Source of the DNA: an uncultured Pelagibacteraceae bacterium
GTDB lineage: Bacteria; Pseudomonadota; Alphaproteobacteria; Pelagibacterales; Pelagibacteraceae
Length of the DNA: 64,000 nt
Direction: 5' to 3'
Assembly (NCBI GenBank): GCA_902597895.1
Contig: CACJZM010000002.1
Location: 1-64,000, forward strand
This document shows, piece by piece, positions 19,428-28,506 of this stretch. Position 1 is the stretch's first letter, and each line of letters opens with the position of its first letter. The notes below the pieces were generated by a model, which saw only the letters and a list, made by a program, of their open reading frames with translations, did no database searches and was not told the origin of the DNA. A program made the translations under genes and the position numbers.

Positions 19428-20240
19428 ATGCCTAATATACTTAAATACAAAAGTATATTTATTTCTGATGTGCATTTAGGCACCAAAGGTTGTCAGGCAA
19501 TTAAACTTTTAGAGTTTTTTAAAAACTCAAGATCTGAAAATCTCTATTTAGTTGGTGATATTATAGATATTTGGGAAATGCAAAAAAGTTTTTATTGGCC
19601 ACAGGAACATAATGATGTAATTCAAAAAATTTTAAGAAAAGCAAGACATGGTACTAAAGTTTTCTACATTATGGGTAACCATGACGAAATGTTAAGAAAA
19701 TTTATTCCAATGCATTTTGGTGACATTCGAATGGTTAATAGAGTTATTCATGAAACAAATACTGGAAAAAAATATCTAGTCGTTCACGGTGATGCTTGGG
19801 ATGGTGTTATGAAATATGCTAAATGGTTATCTAAACTTGGATCAATAGCCTATAATTTATTGTTAAAATTAAATTTAATAATTAATTTTTTTAGAAGATT
19901 AAGAGGAAAAGGATATTGGTCTCTTGCAAAATTTTTAAAGTATAAAGTCAAAAACGCAGTCAAATATATTGGAGAATATGAAAAAACAGTCTCAGATTAT
20001 GCAAAAAGAAAAAAATTTGATGGAATTATTTGTGGCCACATCCATCATGCTGAAGATAGAGATTTTAATGGGGTAAATTATTTAAATTGTGGAGACTGGG
20101 TAGAATCTTGCACAGCATTAGCTGAAAATTATGACGGTAGTTTTGAAATATTATATTGGGACAAAATAAGAAAACAATATTTAGAACCTAAAGAAATAAT
20201 TAAACCAATTAAAACTGAAGACTTAAAAAAAGCTTCATAG
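19428..20240 (+). CDS. plcP: PlcP-type metallophosphoesterase (phospholipase C in lipid remodelling), LpxH-like
   Basis: A 270-residue calcineurin-like phosphoesterase with the metal-site motifs DVHLG (Asp14, His16), GDIIDIW (Asp44), GNHDE (84-88), VVHGDAWD and CGHIHHAE. The fold is shared with LpxH. Alphaproteobacteria usually use LpxI for that lipid A step, and this gene sits in a phosphate-stress locus beside a GT4 glycosyltransferase. That is the plcP-agt arrangement known to swap phospholipids for glycolipids under phosphate starvation in marine bacteria. The expected activity is release of diacylglycerol from phospholipids. An LpxH-like role cannot be excluded by sequence alone. Confidence 0.8.
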   Translation: MPNILKYKSIFISDVHLGTKGCQAIKLLEFFKNSRSENLYLVGDIIDIWEMQKSFYWPQEHNDVIQKILRKARHGTKVFYIMGNHDEMLRKFIPMHFGDIRMVNRVIHETNTGKKYLVVHGDAWDGVMKYAKWLSKLGSIAYNLLLKLNLIINFFRRLRGKGYWSLAKFLKYKVKNAVKYIGEYEKTVSDYAKRKKFDGIICGHIHHAEDRDFNGVNYLNCGDWVESCTALAENYDGSFEILYWDKIRKQYLEPKEIIKPIKTEDLKKAS

Positions 20241-20243
20241 TTA

Positions 20244-21251
20244 ATGAAAATTTTAATCGCTACAGATGCATATTTTCCACAAGTAAATGGTGTCGTAAGA
20301 ACCTTACATGAAACAGGCAACGTATTAAAAGAACAAGGTCATACCATAGAATATATCACACCTGACTTATTTTTAACTATTCCGATGCCGAAATATAATG
20401 AAATTAGATTATCTATAAATGTTTGGCCAAGAGTTGGTAACTTAATAAAGAAAATAAAACCTGATGCAATTCATATAGCTACTGAAGGTCCTATAGGAAC
20501 TATGGCAAGAAGATATTGTTTAAAAAATAATCTAAAGTTTACTACCAGTTTCCATACAAGGTTTGATAAATATCTTAAACTATATTTTCCAATTATACCT
20601 GCAAAATGGGCAGAAAAATTCTTAGCAAATTTTCATAACAAGGCTGAGAGAATTTTAGTAACAACAGAATCTATGAGAAAAGAATTAATCGATATAGGTA
20701 TAGATAATAATAAAATGATTACTTGGACTAGAGGAGGAAATCATGGAGCTTTTAAGAGCCCGAAAAAAATTGATTTACCTCATAAAAGACCTATTTGGAT
20801 TTATGTTGGAAGAGTTGCAGTTGAGAAAAATATAAGAGCTTTCTTAGAATGTGATTTAGAAGGTACAAAAATAATTATAGGAAAAGGACCCGATTTAAAA
20901 AAATTAAAAAAAGAATTCCCTAAAGACATTTTTTTAGGAGAAAAAACAAATGGTGAATTAGCATCACATTTTGCATCTTCTGATGTTTTTGTATTTCCTA
21001 GCAAAACAGATACATTTGGAATTGTAGTTTGTGAGTCATTGAATTGTGGAACTCCTGTAGCTGCATATCCTGTTCCAGGTCCTATAGATATATTTGAAGG
21101 CTCCAAAATAAATTGCTTAGATGATGATCTTAAAGTTTCAGCCCAAAAAGCTTTAAAAGTTGATAGAGAAGATTGTCTTGAATTTGCAAAAAAATTCACT
21201 TGGGAAGAAACAGCAAAAATATTTTTTAATAACGTTTCACCAAATTATTAG
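20244..21251 (+). CDS. agt: GT4 glycosyltransferase, probable diacylglycerol glycosyltransferase (Agt)
   Basis: A 335-residue GT-B enzyme. The N-terminal acceptor domain begins ILIATDAYFPQVNGVVRTLH. The C-terminal donor domain has VGRVAVEKN and the nucleotide-sugar motif DTFGIVVCESLNCGTPV (E-x7-E-type region). It starts 3 bp after plcP, so the two are one operon. In SAR11 and other marine alphaproteobacteria the paired enzyme adds glucose or glucuronate to the diacylglycerol made by PlcP. That substrate is inferred from the neighbour, because GT4 specificity cannot be read from motifs. Confidence 0.8.
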   Translation: MKILIATDAYFPQVNGVVRTLHETGNVLKEQGHTIEYITPDLFLTIPMPKYNEIRLSINVWPRVGNLIKKIKPDAIHIATEGPIGTMARRYCLKNNLKFTTSFHTRFDKYLKLYFPIIPAKWAEKFLANFHNKAERILVTTESMRKELIDIGIDNNKMITWTRGGNHGAFKSPKKIDLPHKRPIWIYVGRVAVEKNIRAFLECDLEGTKIIIGKGPDLKKLKKEFPKDIFLGEKTNGELASHFASSDVFVFPSKTDTFGIVVCESLNCGTPVAAYPVPGPIDIFEGSKINCLDDDLKVSAQKALKVDREDCLEFAKKFTWEETAKIFFNNVSPNY

Positions 21252-21269
21252 ATAATTTTTCTTAATTTG

Positions 21270-21297
21270 TTTGCATTAAAAAGTTTAATGATGCAAA
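21270..21297. repeat. Nested inverted repeat between agt and phoR
   Basis: Inner arms CATTAAA/TTTAATG with a 3-nt loop (21274-21290) lie inside outer arms TTTGCAT/ATGCAAA (21270-21276 and 21291-21297). There is no T run after it, so it is a poor intrinsic terminator. It could be an RNA structure or operator before phoR. Confidence 0.4.
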
Positions 21298-21315
21298 ATT
21301 AACCTATCTAAATTT

Positions 21316-22461
21316 ATGGAATATTTTGTCATTCTACTTATAGTTGTTATAATTTATCTTCTATATTTACTTAATCAAAAAAAAAACAAACCAATAAATA
21401 CCGCCACAATAATCAATAAAAGAGAAGAAAAAACTAAAAGAGTAATTATTGATGAACTTGAGGATCAGTTTTTTGCATTAGATAAATTTAATATAATTAA
21501 ATATGCTAATCCAAGTGCATTAAAAAGATTTGGAAGTAGTTTAATTGATAAAAATATATCTTCTGTAATTCGAAAACCAGAATTAATAGAAAATATTGAA
21601 AAAGCTATCGTTGAAAATAAAACAAAAAACATTGATATTGAAATAGACCTCCCATCATATCAATTTTATAAAATTTATATTATTCCTGGCCCAACTCATT
21701 TATTTACTGAACCAGACTCTGTTGTGTTATTTTTAAAAGATTTTACTGAAATTACAAAAGCACAAAAATTTAAAACTGATTTTGTCGCTAATGTAAGCCA
21801 CGAATTAAGAACACCTTTAATGGCGATAAAAGGATCTTTAGAAACTATTAAAGGTCCAGCGTCTGATGATGAAAAGGCTAAAAAAAAATTTATGAAAATA
21901 ATGACTGATCAATCAAATAGAATGGAAAATTTAATTAATGATCTTTTAATACTCACAAGAATTGAATTAGAAGAACACATAAGGCCAAACTCTTCAGTTG
22001 ATATAAATGATCTTTTCAAAACAATCATCAGCAATTTTGAGGTTGTTTTAAAAAAAAAGAAATTAAATATTAATTTATCTCTCGCAAATCCAACAATTGT
22101 TATTGGAGATGAAAAAAAATTACAAACTGTTTTTTCTAATCTTTTAGATAACGCAATTAAATATTCAAATGAAAACAAGTCTATTTTTATATCAAGCAAA
22201 ATTAGCGATGGTAAATTGTTAGAAAAAAGTTTTATGATCAGTATTAAAGACGAAGGTGTTGGTATTCCTCAACGATATATTTCTAGAATTACAGAAAGAT
22301 TTTTTAGAGTAGATTTTGAACAAAGTAATAAGGTTGGTGGAACTGGTTTAGGATTAGCTATTGTTAAACATATAGTTACTCAACATCGTGGACACTATGA
22401 GATTCTAAGTGAGGAAAACCAAGGAACTGAAATTCAAATTTATTTACCAACGAAAACTTAA
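21316..22461 (+). CDS. phoR: PhoR, phosphate-regulon sensor histidine kinase
   Basis: Membrane-anchored sensor that phosphorylates PhoB. It has one N-terminal hydrophobic segment (about residues 3-16), a PAS-like region (about 35-130), the His box NVSHELRTPLMAIKG with His162, an N box (LLDNAIKYS) and G boxes (DEGVGIP, GGTGLGLAIVKH). At 381 residues it is shorter than E. coli PhoR and has a single membrane anchor. Its identity as PhoR comes from similarity to the PhoR subfamily and from the pst-phoU-phoB genes downstream. There is no Pho-box repeat directly before it. Confidence 0.88.
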   Translation: MEYFVILLIVVIIYLLYLLNQKKNKPINTATIINKREEKTKRVIIDELEDQFFALDKFNIIKYANPSALKRFGSSLIDKNISSVIRKPELIENIEKAIVENKTKNIDIEIDLPSYQFYKIYIIPGPTHLFTEPDSVVLFLKDFTEITKAQKFKTDFVANVSHELRTPLMAIKGSLETIKGPASDDEKAKKKFMKIMTDQSNRMENLINDLLILTRIELEEHIRPNSSVDINDLFKTIISNFEVVLKKKKLNINLSLANPTIVIGDEKKLQTVFSNLLDNAIKYSNENKSIFISSKISDGKLLEKSFMISIKDEGVGIPQRYISRITERFFRVDFEQSNKVGGTGLGLAIVKHIVTQHRGHYEILSEENQGTEIQIYLPTKT

Positions 22462-22503
22462 ATTTAAAAAGTATTATATTGTAATAGTTTTAGAAGGTTT
22501 TTT

Positions 22504-22519
22504 TAACAATTCTTTACTT
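22504..22519 (+). promoter_or_regulatory. Weak Pho-box-like element before the unknown exported protein
   Basis: TAACA at 22504 is followed at exactly 11 bp by TACTT, a poor second half. It is reported only because of its position between phoR and an unknown exported protein in this locus. Confidence 0.25.
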
Positions 22520-22551
22520 GATTAATGTTAATCTTTTAATTAATTTTTTAT

Positions 22552-23160
22552 ATGGTTAAAATATTCAATAATATTTTGATTTTTGCTTTTGTGTTAAGCT
22601 CTATAACAACAAGTGTTTTTTCTAAAGATATCACAACATTATTAAGAAATCAGCAACTTACAGTTTTTGATATTGGAATTTTTAGATTAGAAGCAGATTT
22701 AAAAACCTCATTTCCTTCTATAAAAGATCATTTAGAAGTTACTGAAGCTGAATATTATACAGACGTAGTTACCTCGTATTCTAAAAATTCAATTGATTTA
22801 ATTGTTTCTGTTCCTATGAATGAAAATCTCAAGAAGGAAAATTATTTTTCAGATTCTTTTAGATGTAGGAATATTTTTAATTCTGTAAGAGATTTTTTAT
22901 TGAGGAATGAAAATTTGAGTAATTACAGATATACTATGGCTACAAGTTATTTAACCTCTATATTTTCAACCCCAAGTTCATGGCCTAGCTGGAGATATGA
23001 TGAAGAAATTAGAGAAGAATTAGTAAACTTAGTAAAATTAGAAATAACTTTACGTCCAAGCAATGAACTCGCTCTTAGTGAACAGGTAAACCCTGTTTCA
23101 TGTATCGGTGGCCTAGAAACTGATATTGATCAGTTAATTATATCAAAAAAATACAACTAA
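22552..23160 (+). CDS. Exported protein of unknown function in the phosphate locus
   Basis: A 202-residue protein that I do not recognise. It starts with a clear signal peptide (VKIFNNILIFAFVLSSITTS, cleavage likely after VFS), so it should be periplasmic. The mature part begins KDITTLLRNQQLTVFDIGIF and has two cysteines, one in SFRCRN and one near the C-terminus (PVSCIGG), which could form a disulfide. There are no further membrane segments. It lies between phoR and pstS in the same direction and is followed by the pstS Pho box, which suggests a role in phosphate acquisition. No catalytic motif is visible. Confidence 0.75.
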   Translation: MVKIFNNILIFAFVLSSITTSVFSKDITTLLRNQQLTVFDIGIFRLEADLKTSFPSIKDHLEVTEAEYYTDVVTSYSKNSIDLIVSVPMNENLKKENYFSDSFRCRNIFNSVRDFLLRNENLSNYRYTMATSYLTSIFSTPSSWPSWRYDEEIREELVNLVKLEITLRPSNELALSEQVNPVSCIGGLETDIDQLIISKKYN

Positions 23161-23173
23161 AAAGTTACCTTTT

Positions 23174-23200
23174 TAACAAAAGTGTAACAATTCTGTAATA
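23174..23200 (+). promoter_or_regulatory. Triple Pho box before pstS
   Basis: TAACA (23174), TAACA (23185) and TAATA (23196) form three direct repeats at exact 11-bp intervals, about 70 bp before the pstS start. This is the expected architecture for PhoB binding in place of a -35 element and the best match in the window. Confidence 0.8.
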
Positions 23201-23269
23201 TTAAAGATTCAATAAATTTATACGAGTCAGTCATCTTTTAATTAATAAATAACGAAAGGATTAAAGATA

Positions 23270-24301
23270 ATGAAAAAACTAACTATAGTAATTGCTTCTT
23301 TAGTTGCGCTTTCAATTGCAACTGTTGCTCAAGCAAGAGATCAAATTAAGATAGTTGGTTCTTCTACGGTATTCCCTTATGCAACAGTTGTTGCTGAAAG
23401 ATTTGGTGCTACAGGTTTTAAAACTCCTGTAATCGAGTCTACTGGTACTGGTGGTGGAGCTAAACTATTCTGTGCTGGTGTAGGTGAACAACATCCAGAT
23501 ATTACAAACGCATCAAGAGCTATGAAAGATAAAGAAAAAGCTCTATGTAAGAAAAATGGTGTAAATGAAATCGTTGAGATCGTAATTGGTAACGATGGTA
23601 TTACATTAGCTTACAGCAAAGATGCAAAACCAGTAAACTTTACTAAAGAACAATTATATTTAGCACTAGCTGCTCATACGGTTGTTGATGGTAAATTAGT
23701 TCCAAATATTTATAAAACTTGGGACCAAATTGACCCTAGCTTACCAAAACAAAAAATTTCAGTGATGATCCCACCAGGAACATCAGGAACTAGAGATGCT
23801 TGGAATTCTTTAGTGATGAAAAAAGGTATGACTAAAGAAGCTAAAGCTCTTTATAAAGCTGGTTTTGAAGCTGGAAATAAAAAATACAAAAAACCTCAAA
23901 AACTTTACAGAGAAGATGGTGCTGCTATTGAAGTAGGAGAAAACGATAGTTTAATCATCCAAAAGCTAACTCAAGATAAAGATATGTTCGGTTTCTTTGG
24001 TTTCAGTTATTTCCTAGCTGCTAAAGATAAATTGCAAGCAGCAAGTATTGATGGTGGACAGCCTTCACTTGAATCAATTCAAGATTACAGTTATGCAGTT
24101 GCTAGACCACTATTCTTTTACGTGAAAAAAGCTCACGTTGGTGTGATCCCTGGTTTGCATGAATTTGTAAAAGAGTTCACTACAACTAAAGCGATAGGTA
24201 AAAGTGGTTATTTAGCTGATATTGGTTTAGTACCATTAGATAAAAAGTTATACAGAACAACTAGAACTAATGCGAAAGATCTAGTTGCTATGGGTAATTA
24301 A
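23270..24301 (+). CDS. pstS: PstS, periplasmic phosphate-binding protein
   Basis: High-affinity phosphate-binding subunit of Pst. The signal peptide ends near ATVAQA. The mature start DQIKIVGSSTVFPYA carries the family phosphate-binding SSTVFP loop, and SGTRDAW (residues about 174-180) supplies further ligands. At 343 residues it is typical. The ribosome-binding site AAAGGA precedes the start. A triple Pho box lies upstream and an intrinsic terminator downstream, as expected for an abundant binding protein expressed above the rest of its operon. Confidence 0.96.
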   Translation: MKKLTIVIASLVALSIATVAQARDQIKIVGSSTVFPYATVVAERFGATGFKTPVIESTGTGGGAKLFCAGVGEQHPDITNASRAMKDKEKALCKKNGVNEIVEIVIGNDGITLAYSKDAKPVNFTKEQLYLALAAHTVVDGKLVPNIYKTWDQIDPSLPKQKISVMIPPGTSGTRDAWNSLVMKKGMTKEAKALYKAGFEAGNKKYKKPQKLYREDGAAIEVGENDSLIIQKLTQDKDMFGFFGFSYFLAAKDKLQAASIDGGQPSLESIQDYSYAVARPLFFYVKKAHVGVIPGLHEFVKEFTTTKAIGKSGYLADIGLVPLDKKLYRTTRTNAKDLVAMGN

Positions 24302-24325
24302 TTATTCCTCTGTTAACAAATGATT

Positions 24326-24357
24326 AAAAAGGGGGTCTTTTTAGACCCCTTTTTTTT
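24326..24357 (+). terminator. Intrinsic terminator or attenuator between pstS and pstC
   Basis: Stem GGGGTCT/AGACCCC (24332-24338 and 24343-24349) with loop TTTT, flanked by an A run and followed by eight Ts. It mirrors the terminator between aapJ and aapQ in position and form. Confidence 0.9.
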
Positions 24358-24392
24358 AAATTAAGAGTACAGTCCTCAATAAAGGAGATTCT

Positions 24393-25778
24393 TTGAACTT
24401 AATATTATTTACATTTATTGTTCTTCTAGGTTTCACAAGTTATTATTTTGGACGCAAAAAAGCATATACAATTCAATCTACAAAAAAAAGATTAACTGCA
24501 TTACCACAATTTTATGGTTATTATCTTGCAATCTGGTGTGCAATACCAGCCTTTATAATTTTTTCTTTATGGGCAATTTTCGAGCCCTCAATTGTAAAAC
24601 TATTAATCTTAAGTGATTATTCAAATCAAGGTTATCTTGATGATGAATTAAATTTAATATACGAAAAAACAAAAGCATTGTCTCGAGGTCAATTCACTGG
24701 AGAAATTACACCTTTTATTGAAGCTTCAGCTGAAAAATATTTAAGTCTTCGATCAATAGCTCAAAGTTCAAAAGTTGTTATAGTATTATCTGCAATCATT
24801 GCCTCTGTTGCTTATGCTTATAAAAGAATTTCATCTAATTCTAGAACAAGAGAACCAGTTGAAAAATTTTTGAACGCAGTTTTATTTACAGCTTCATTAG
24901 CCGCAATATTAACTACTGTTGGAATAGTTTTCTCACTTATATTTCAAACTATAGATTTTTTTAAAGTAATTCCATTATTTGATTTTGTCTTTGGAACTCA
25001 CTGGTATCCAGCAAAAGCATTTGTTAGAGATTCTTCCGAGGCTTTAGATCCGACAATGTATTCTGATACTTTTGGAGCGGTCCCTATTTTTGCAGGCACA
25101 TTTTTTATTGCATTTATAGCTATGTGCGTTGCTATCCCAATTGGATTAATGAGTGGAATTTATTTAGCTGAATATGCATCAATTAAAGTTAGACAATATG
25201 CAAAACCTTTAATTGAAATTTTAGCTGGTATACCAACAGTTGTTTATGGTTTTTTTGCTGCCCTAACTGTTGGCCCATTTTTGAAAGAATTAGGAACCTC
25301 AATGGGTCTTGAAGTTTCAGCTGAAAGTGCTTTAGCAGCAGGAGGGGTAATGGGTATTATGATTATACCATTTATTTCAAGTTTAAGTGACGATGTAATT
25401 ACTAGTGTGCCTCAAAGTTTAAGAGATGGAAGTTACGCTATGGGAGCAACTAAATCAGAAACAATCAAGAGAGTTATTTTTCCCGCGGCATTGCCGGGTA
25501 TAGTTGGATCTATTTTGCTTGGTGTTTCAAGAGCTATAGGAGAAACAATGATAGTTGTTATGGCCTCTGGTTTAGCAGCCAATTTAACTTTAAATCCATT
25601 AGAATCTACTTCAACAATTACAGCTCAAATTGTAGTTATTCTAATTGGTGACCAAGCTTTTGGTGACCCGAAAACGCAAGCTGCTTTTGCTTTAGGTATG
25701 TCATTATTTTTAGTAACGCTTTGTTTAAATATTGTGGCCTTAAGAGTAGTTAAAAGATATAGAGAGAAATATGAATAA
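24393..25778 (+). CDS. pstC: PstC, phosphate ABC transporter permease
   Basis: Membrane subunit of the Pst importer, 461 residues with about eight hydrophobic segments. The ABC-contacting EAA loop reads DGSYAMGATKSETIKRVIFP. The long N-terminal region before the conserved core is usual for alphaproteobacterial PstC. The start appears to be TTG at 24393: it has a strong AAAGGAG ribosome-binding site five bases upstream and no nearby ATG fits. The last 8 bases overlap pstA. Confidence 0.94.
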   Translation: MNLILFTFIVLLGFTSYYFGRKKAYTIQSTKKRLTALPQFYGYYLAIWCAIPAFIIFSLWAIFEPSIVKLLILSDYSNQGYLDDELNLIYEKTKALSRGQFTGEITPFIEASAEKYLSLRSIAQSSKVVIVLSAIIASVAYAYKRISSNSRTREPVEKFLNAVLFTASLAAILTTVGIVFSLIFQTIDFFKVIPLFDFVFGTHWYPAKAFVRDSSEALDPTMYSDTFGAVPIFAGTFFIAFIAMCVAIPIGLMSGIYLAEYASIKVRQYAKPLIEILAGIPTVVYGFFAALTVGPFLKELGTSMGLEVSAESALAAGGVMGIMIIPFISSLSDDVITSVPQSLRDGSYAMGATKSETIKRVIFPAALPGIVGSILLGVSRAIGETMIVVMASGLAANLTLNPLESTSTITAQIVVILIGDQAFGDPKTQAAFALGMSLFLVTLCLNIVALRVVKRYREKYE

Positions 25779-27039
25779 AAATAAAGAACAATTATTAAAT
25801 AAAAGATACAAGGCTGAGCAGAGATTTCGCTTATACGGTCAAAGTGCAATTTTTATGGCACTTTTATTTTTAACAATCTTTATTTTTAAAATTTTTTCAA
25901 CTGGCTATTCTGCTTTTCAAAAAACTTGGCTCATTGTTCCAGTAAATTTTGATGCTGAATTAATGATGTTAGATGAAAATCCAACAAAACAAGATATCGA
26001 AGATGCGGACTATTACGAAATAGCACTTCAATCAATGTGGAATTTAGACCCTAACGCTAATGAGGATCAACAAAATCAATTAAAAAGAATGGTTTCTTAT
26101 TTCTTTGAAAGAGAGATAAAACAAGAATTATTAAAAGATCCAAATTTATTAGGAAAAACCAAAGAAGTTTACCTAACTGCATCTGATGACTTAGATCAAG
26201 TTTTTAAAGGTAATTATCCAAGAGATTTACCTGAAGACCAAAGAAGAGTAAGCGATTATCAATTAAAAATTTTTGATCAACTTGTTGCAAATGGCAAGGT
26301 TGAAAGTAAATTTAATATTAGCTTTTTTACAAATGCTGACTCAAGAGAAGCAGAACTAGCTGGAATAGCAAGTTCATTTATGGGCTCAATTTTTTCTATA
26401 CTTGTTTGTTTAATGATAGCTTTTCCTGTAGCGGTTCTAGCAGCAATCTATCTTGAAGAATTTGCCCCTAAAAATAGATTCACTGATTTTATTGAAGTAA
26501 ATATAAATAACTTAGCAGCAGTTCCATCTATAGTTTTTGGTCTATTAGGGTTAGGCGTTTTATTAGCTATATTTCAACTACCAAGGTCTACCCCATTGGT
26601 TGGAGGTATCACTTTGTCCTTAATGACTTTACCAACAATAATTATAGCTGCTAGAGCATCTTTAAAAGCGGTTCCACCAAGCATAAGAGAGGCAGCACTT
26701 GCTATGGGAGCAAGTCGAATGCAAACCACAATGCATCATACAGTTCCTCTTTCTATGCCTGGTACGTTATCAGGAACAATAATTGGTTTAGCTCAAGCTT
26801 TAGGAGAAACTGCACCCCTAATTTTAATTGGAATGGTTGCTTTTGTTAACACGATACCTGGATCACCTATGGATCCTGCTGCAAGTTTACCAGTTCAAAT
26901 TTATATTTGGGCTGAAAGTGCTGAAAGGGGATTTGTAGAAAAAGTTTCAGCATGTATAATGGTCTTACTTGGCTTTTTAATAATAATGAATTTATTTGCG
27001 CAAATAATAAGACACAAGTTTGAGAAAAAATGGAGTTAA
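25771..27039 (+). CDS. pstA: PstA, phosphate ABC transporter permease
   Basis: Second Pst membrane subunit, 422 residues. After a first hydrophobic segment (about 28-45) there is a soluble, probably periplasmic, insertion of about 150 residues, then the permease core with EAA loop [20 protein letters not shown]. Such an insertion is common in alphaproteobacterial PstA and explains the extra length over E. coli PstA. It overlaps pstC by 8 bp, and pstB starts 1 bp after its stop. Confidence 0.94.
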   Translation: MNKNKEQLLNKRYKAEQRFRLYGQSAIFMALLFLTIFIFKIFSTGYSAFQKTWLIVPVNFDAELMMLDENPTKQDIEDADYYEIALQSMWNLDPNANEDQQNQLKRMVSYFFEREIKQELLKDPNLLGKTKEVYLTASDDLDQVFKGNYPRDLPEDQRRVSDYQLKIFDQLVANGKVESKFNISFFTNADSREAELAGIASSFMGSIFSILVCLMIAFPVAVLAAIYLEEFAPKNRFTDFIEVNINNLAAVPSIVFGLLGLGVLLAIFQLPRSTPLVGGITLSLMTLPTIIIAARASLKAVPPSIREAALAMGASRMQTTMHHTVPLSMPGTLSGTIIGLAQALGETAPLILIGMVAFVNTIPGSPMDPAASLPVQIYIWAESAERGFVEKVSACIMVLLGFLIIMNLFAQIIRHKFEKKWS

Positions 27040-27040
27040 A

Positions 27041-27796
27041 ATGATAAAGATTAAAGCAAAAGATGTTGATGTTTTTTACGGAAAAAAACAAGCACTCTTT
27101 AATATAAGTTTAGATATTGAGGAAAATCAAGTCACGGCATTAATTGGTCCATCTGGTTGTGGTAAATCAACTTTCCTAAGATGTCTTAATAGAATGAATG
27201 ATGTAATTGATATCTGCAGTGTTAAAGGAGAAATTTTAATTAATGACTTTAATATCAATGATAAAGGTTGTGATGTAGTAAGACTAAGAGAAAAAATTGG
27301 TATGGTTTTTCAAAAACCTAATCCTTTCCCAAAAACTTTATATGAAAATGTATCTTACGGTCCAACAATTCATGGTATAGCTCAATCAAAACAAGAAATG
27401 GATGAAATTGTTGAAACTAGTTTGAAAAAGGCTGCACTATGGGAGGAGGTAAAAGATAGGTTGCATGAACCTGGAACTGGATTATCTGGAGGGCAACAGC
27501 AAAGACTTTGTATTGCTAGAGCAATTTCTGTAAGACCTGAAGTTATATTAATGGATGAGCCTTGTTCAGCATTAGATCCTATAGCAACAGCACAAATTGA
27601 AGAATTGATTGATGAGTTAAAAAAAGAGCACACAATAATAATTGTAACTCATTCTATGGCTCAAGCGGCGCGTGTATCTCAAAATACAGGTTTTTTTCAC
27701 TTAGGACAATTGATAGAACATGGATCTACTGATAAAATATTTAAGAATCCTGATAATAAAAAAACCCAGGACTATATAACCGGGAGGTTTGGATAA
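27041..27796 (+). CDS. pstB: PstB, phosphate ABC transporter ATPase
   Basis: ATPase of the Pst importer, 251 residues. Motifs: Walker [21 protein letters not shown] loop [16 protein letters not shown], signature [14 protein letters not shown], Walker [14 protein letters not shown] and switch [12 protein letters not shown]. The start is placed at ATG 27041 because GGAG lies five bases upstream and the protein then begins [13 protein letters not shown] at 27020 in the same frame would add seven residues but lacks such support. It overlaps phoU by one base. Confidence 0.95.
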   Translation: MIKIKAKDVDVFYGKKQALFNISLDIEENQVTALIGPSGCGKSTFLRCLNRMNDVIDICSVKGEILINDFNINDKGCDVVRLREKIGMVFQKPNPFPKTLYENVSYGPTIHGIAQSKQEMDEIVETSLKKAALWEEVKDRLHEPGTGLSGGQQQRLCIARAISVRPEVILMDEPCSALDPIATAQIEELIDELKKEHTIIIVTHSMAQAARVSQNTGFFHLGQLIEHGSTDKIFKNPDNKKTQDYITGRFG

Positions 27797-28503
27797 TGCC
27801 TGAAGCACCACATACAGTTAAATCTTACGAAGAAGAACTAAAAAATCTGAATGCTAATATAATTAAAATGGGAAGCTCATGTGAGGAAGCTTTGGGTAAA
27901 GCAATTCAAGCCATTACTACAAGAAATAGCGACTTTGCGGAAGCCGTAATTAATGATGATGAAAAAATAGATAAATATGAAACTTTGATTGAACAACAAG
28001 TTGTAAATTTAATTGCTTTGAGACAACCTATGGCAATTGATTTAAGAGAGACAGTAACAGCTTTGAAAATGTCTTCAGATTTAGAAAGAATAGGTGATTT
28101 AGCAAAAAATATATCCAAGAGAACACTTTTACTTAATGAAAATCTTCCAAAGAACTTGGTAGATACATTAAATAGAGTATCTACCAGTGTTCAAAAACAA
28201 TTAAAATCAACATTAGACGCTTATCTAGAAAGATCTGCGCCAATGGCAGTAAATGTTTGGGAAGGTGATGAGCAAATAGATGATTTAACAAATCTTTGTA
28301 TGCAAGAAGTTATAAAATATCTTAAAGAAAATGAAAAAAATTTAGAGGATGGAACTCACTTGTTGTTTGTGACCAAAAATATTGAGCGTATTGGTGATCA
28401 TACTACGAATGTTGCAGAACAAATTTTTTATTTAGTTAAAGGTGAATATTTAGAAGGTGACAGACCTAAGGGCACCGTGCCAATTGTAACTGGAGAAAAA
28501 TAA
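27796..28503 (+). CDS. phoU: PhoU, negative regulator of the phosphate regulon
   Basis: All-helical metal-binding protein that links Pst to PhoR/PhoB and restrains Pho activation when phosphate is plentiful. It has two PhoU repeats with the signatures ALKMSSDLERIGDLAKNIS (first half) and VTKNIERIGDHTTNVAEQIF (second half). At 235 residues it is full length. It lies between pstB (1-bp overlap) and phoB (3-bp gap), the standard order. Confidence 0.95.
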   Translation: MPEAPHTVKSYEEELKNLNANIIKMGSSCEEALGKAIQAITTRNSDFAEAVINDDEKIDKYETLIEQQVVNLIALRQPMAIDLRETVTALKMSSDLERIGDLAKNISKRTLLLNENLPKNLVDTLNRVSTSVQKQLKSTLDAYLERSAPMAVNVWEGDEQIDDLTNLCMQEVIKYLKENEKNLEDGTHLLFVTKNIERIGDHTTNVAEQIFYLVKGEYLEGDRPKGTVPIVTGEK

Positions 28504-28506
28504 TTT

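Noticed and set aside
27020-27040. TTG start for pstB
   Set aside because: ATG 27041 has GGAG at ideal spacing and gives the normal PstB N-terminus.
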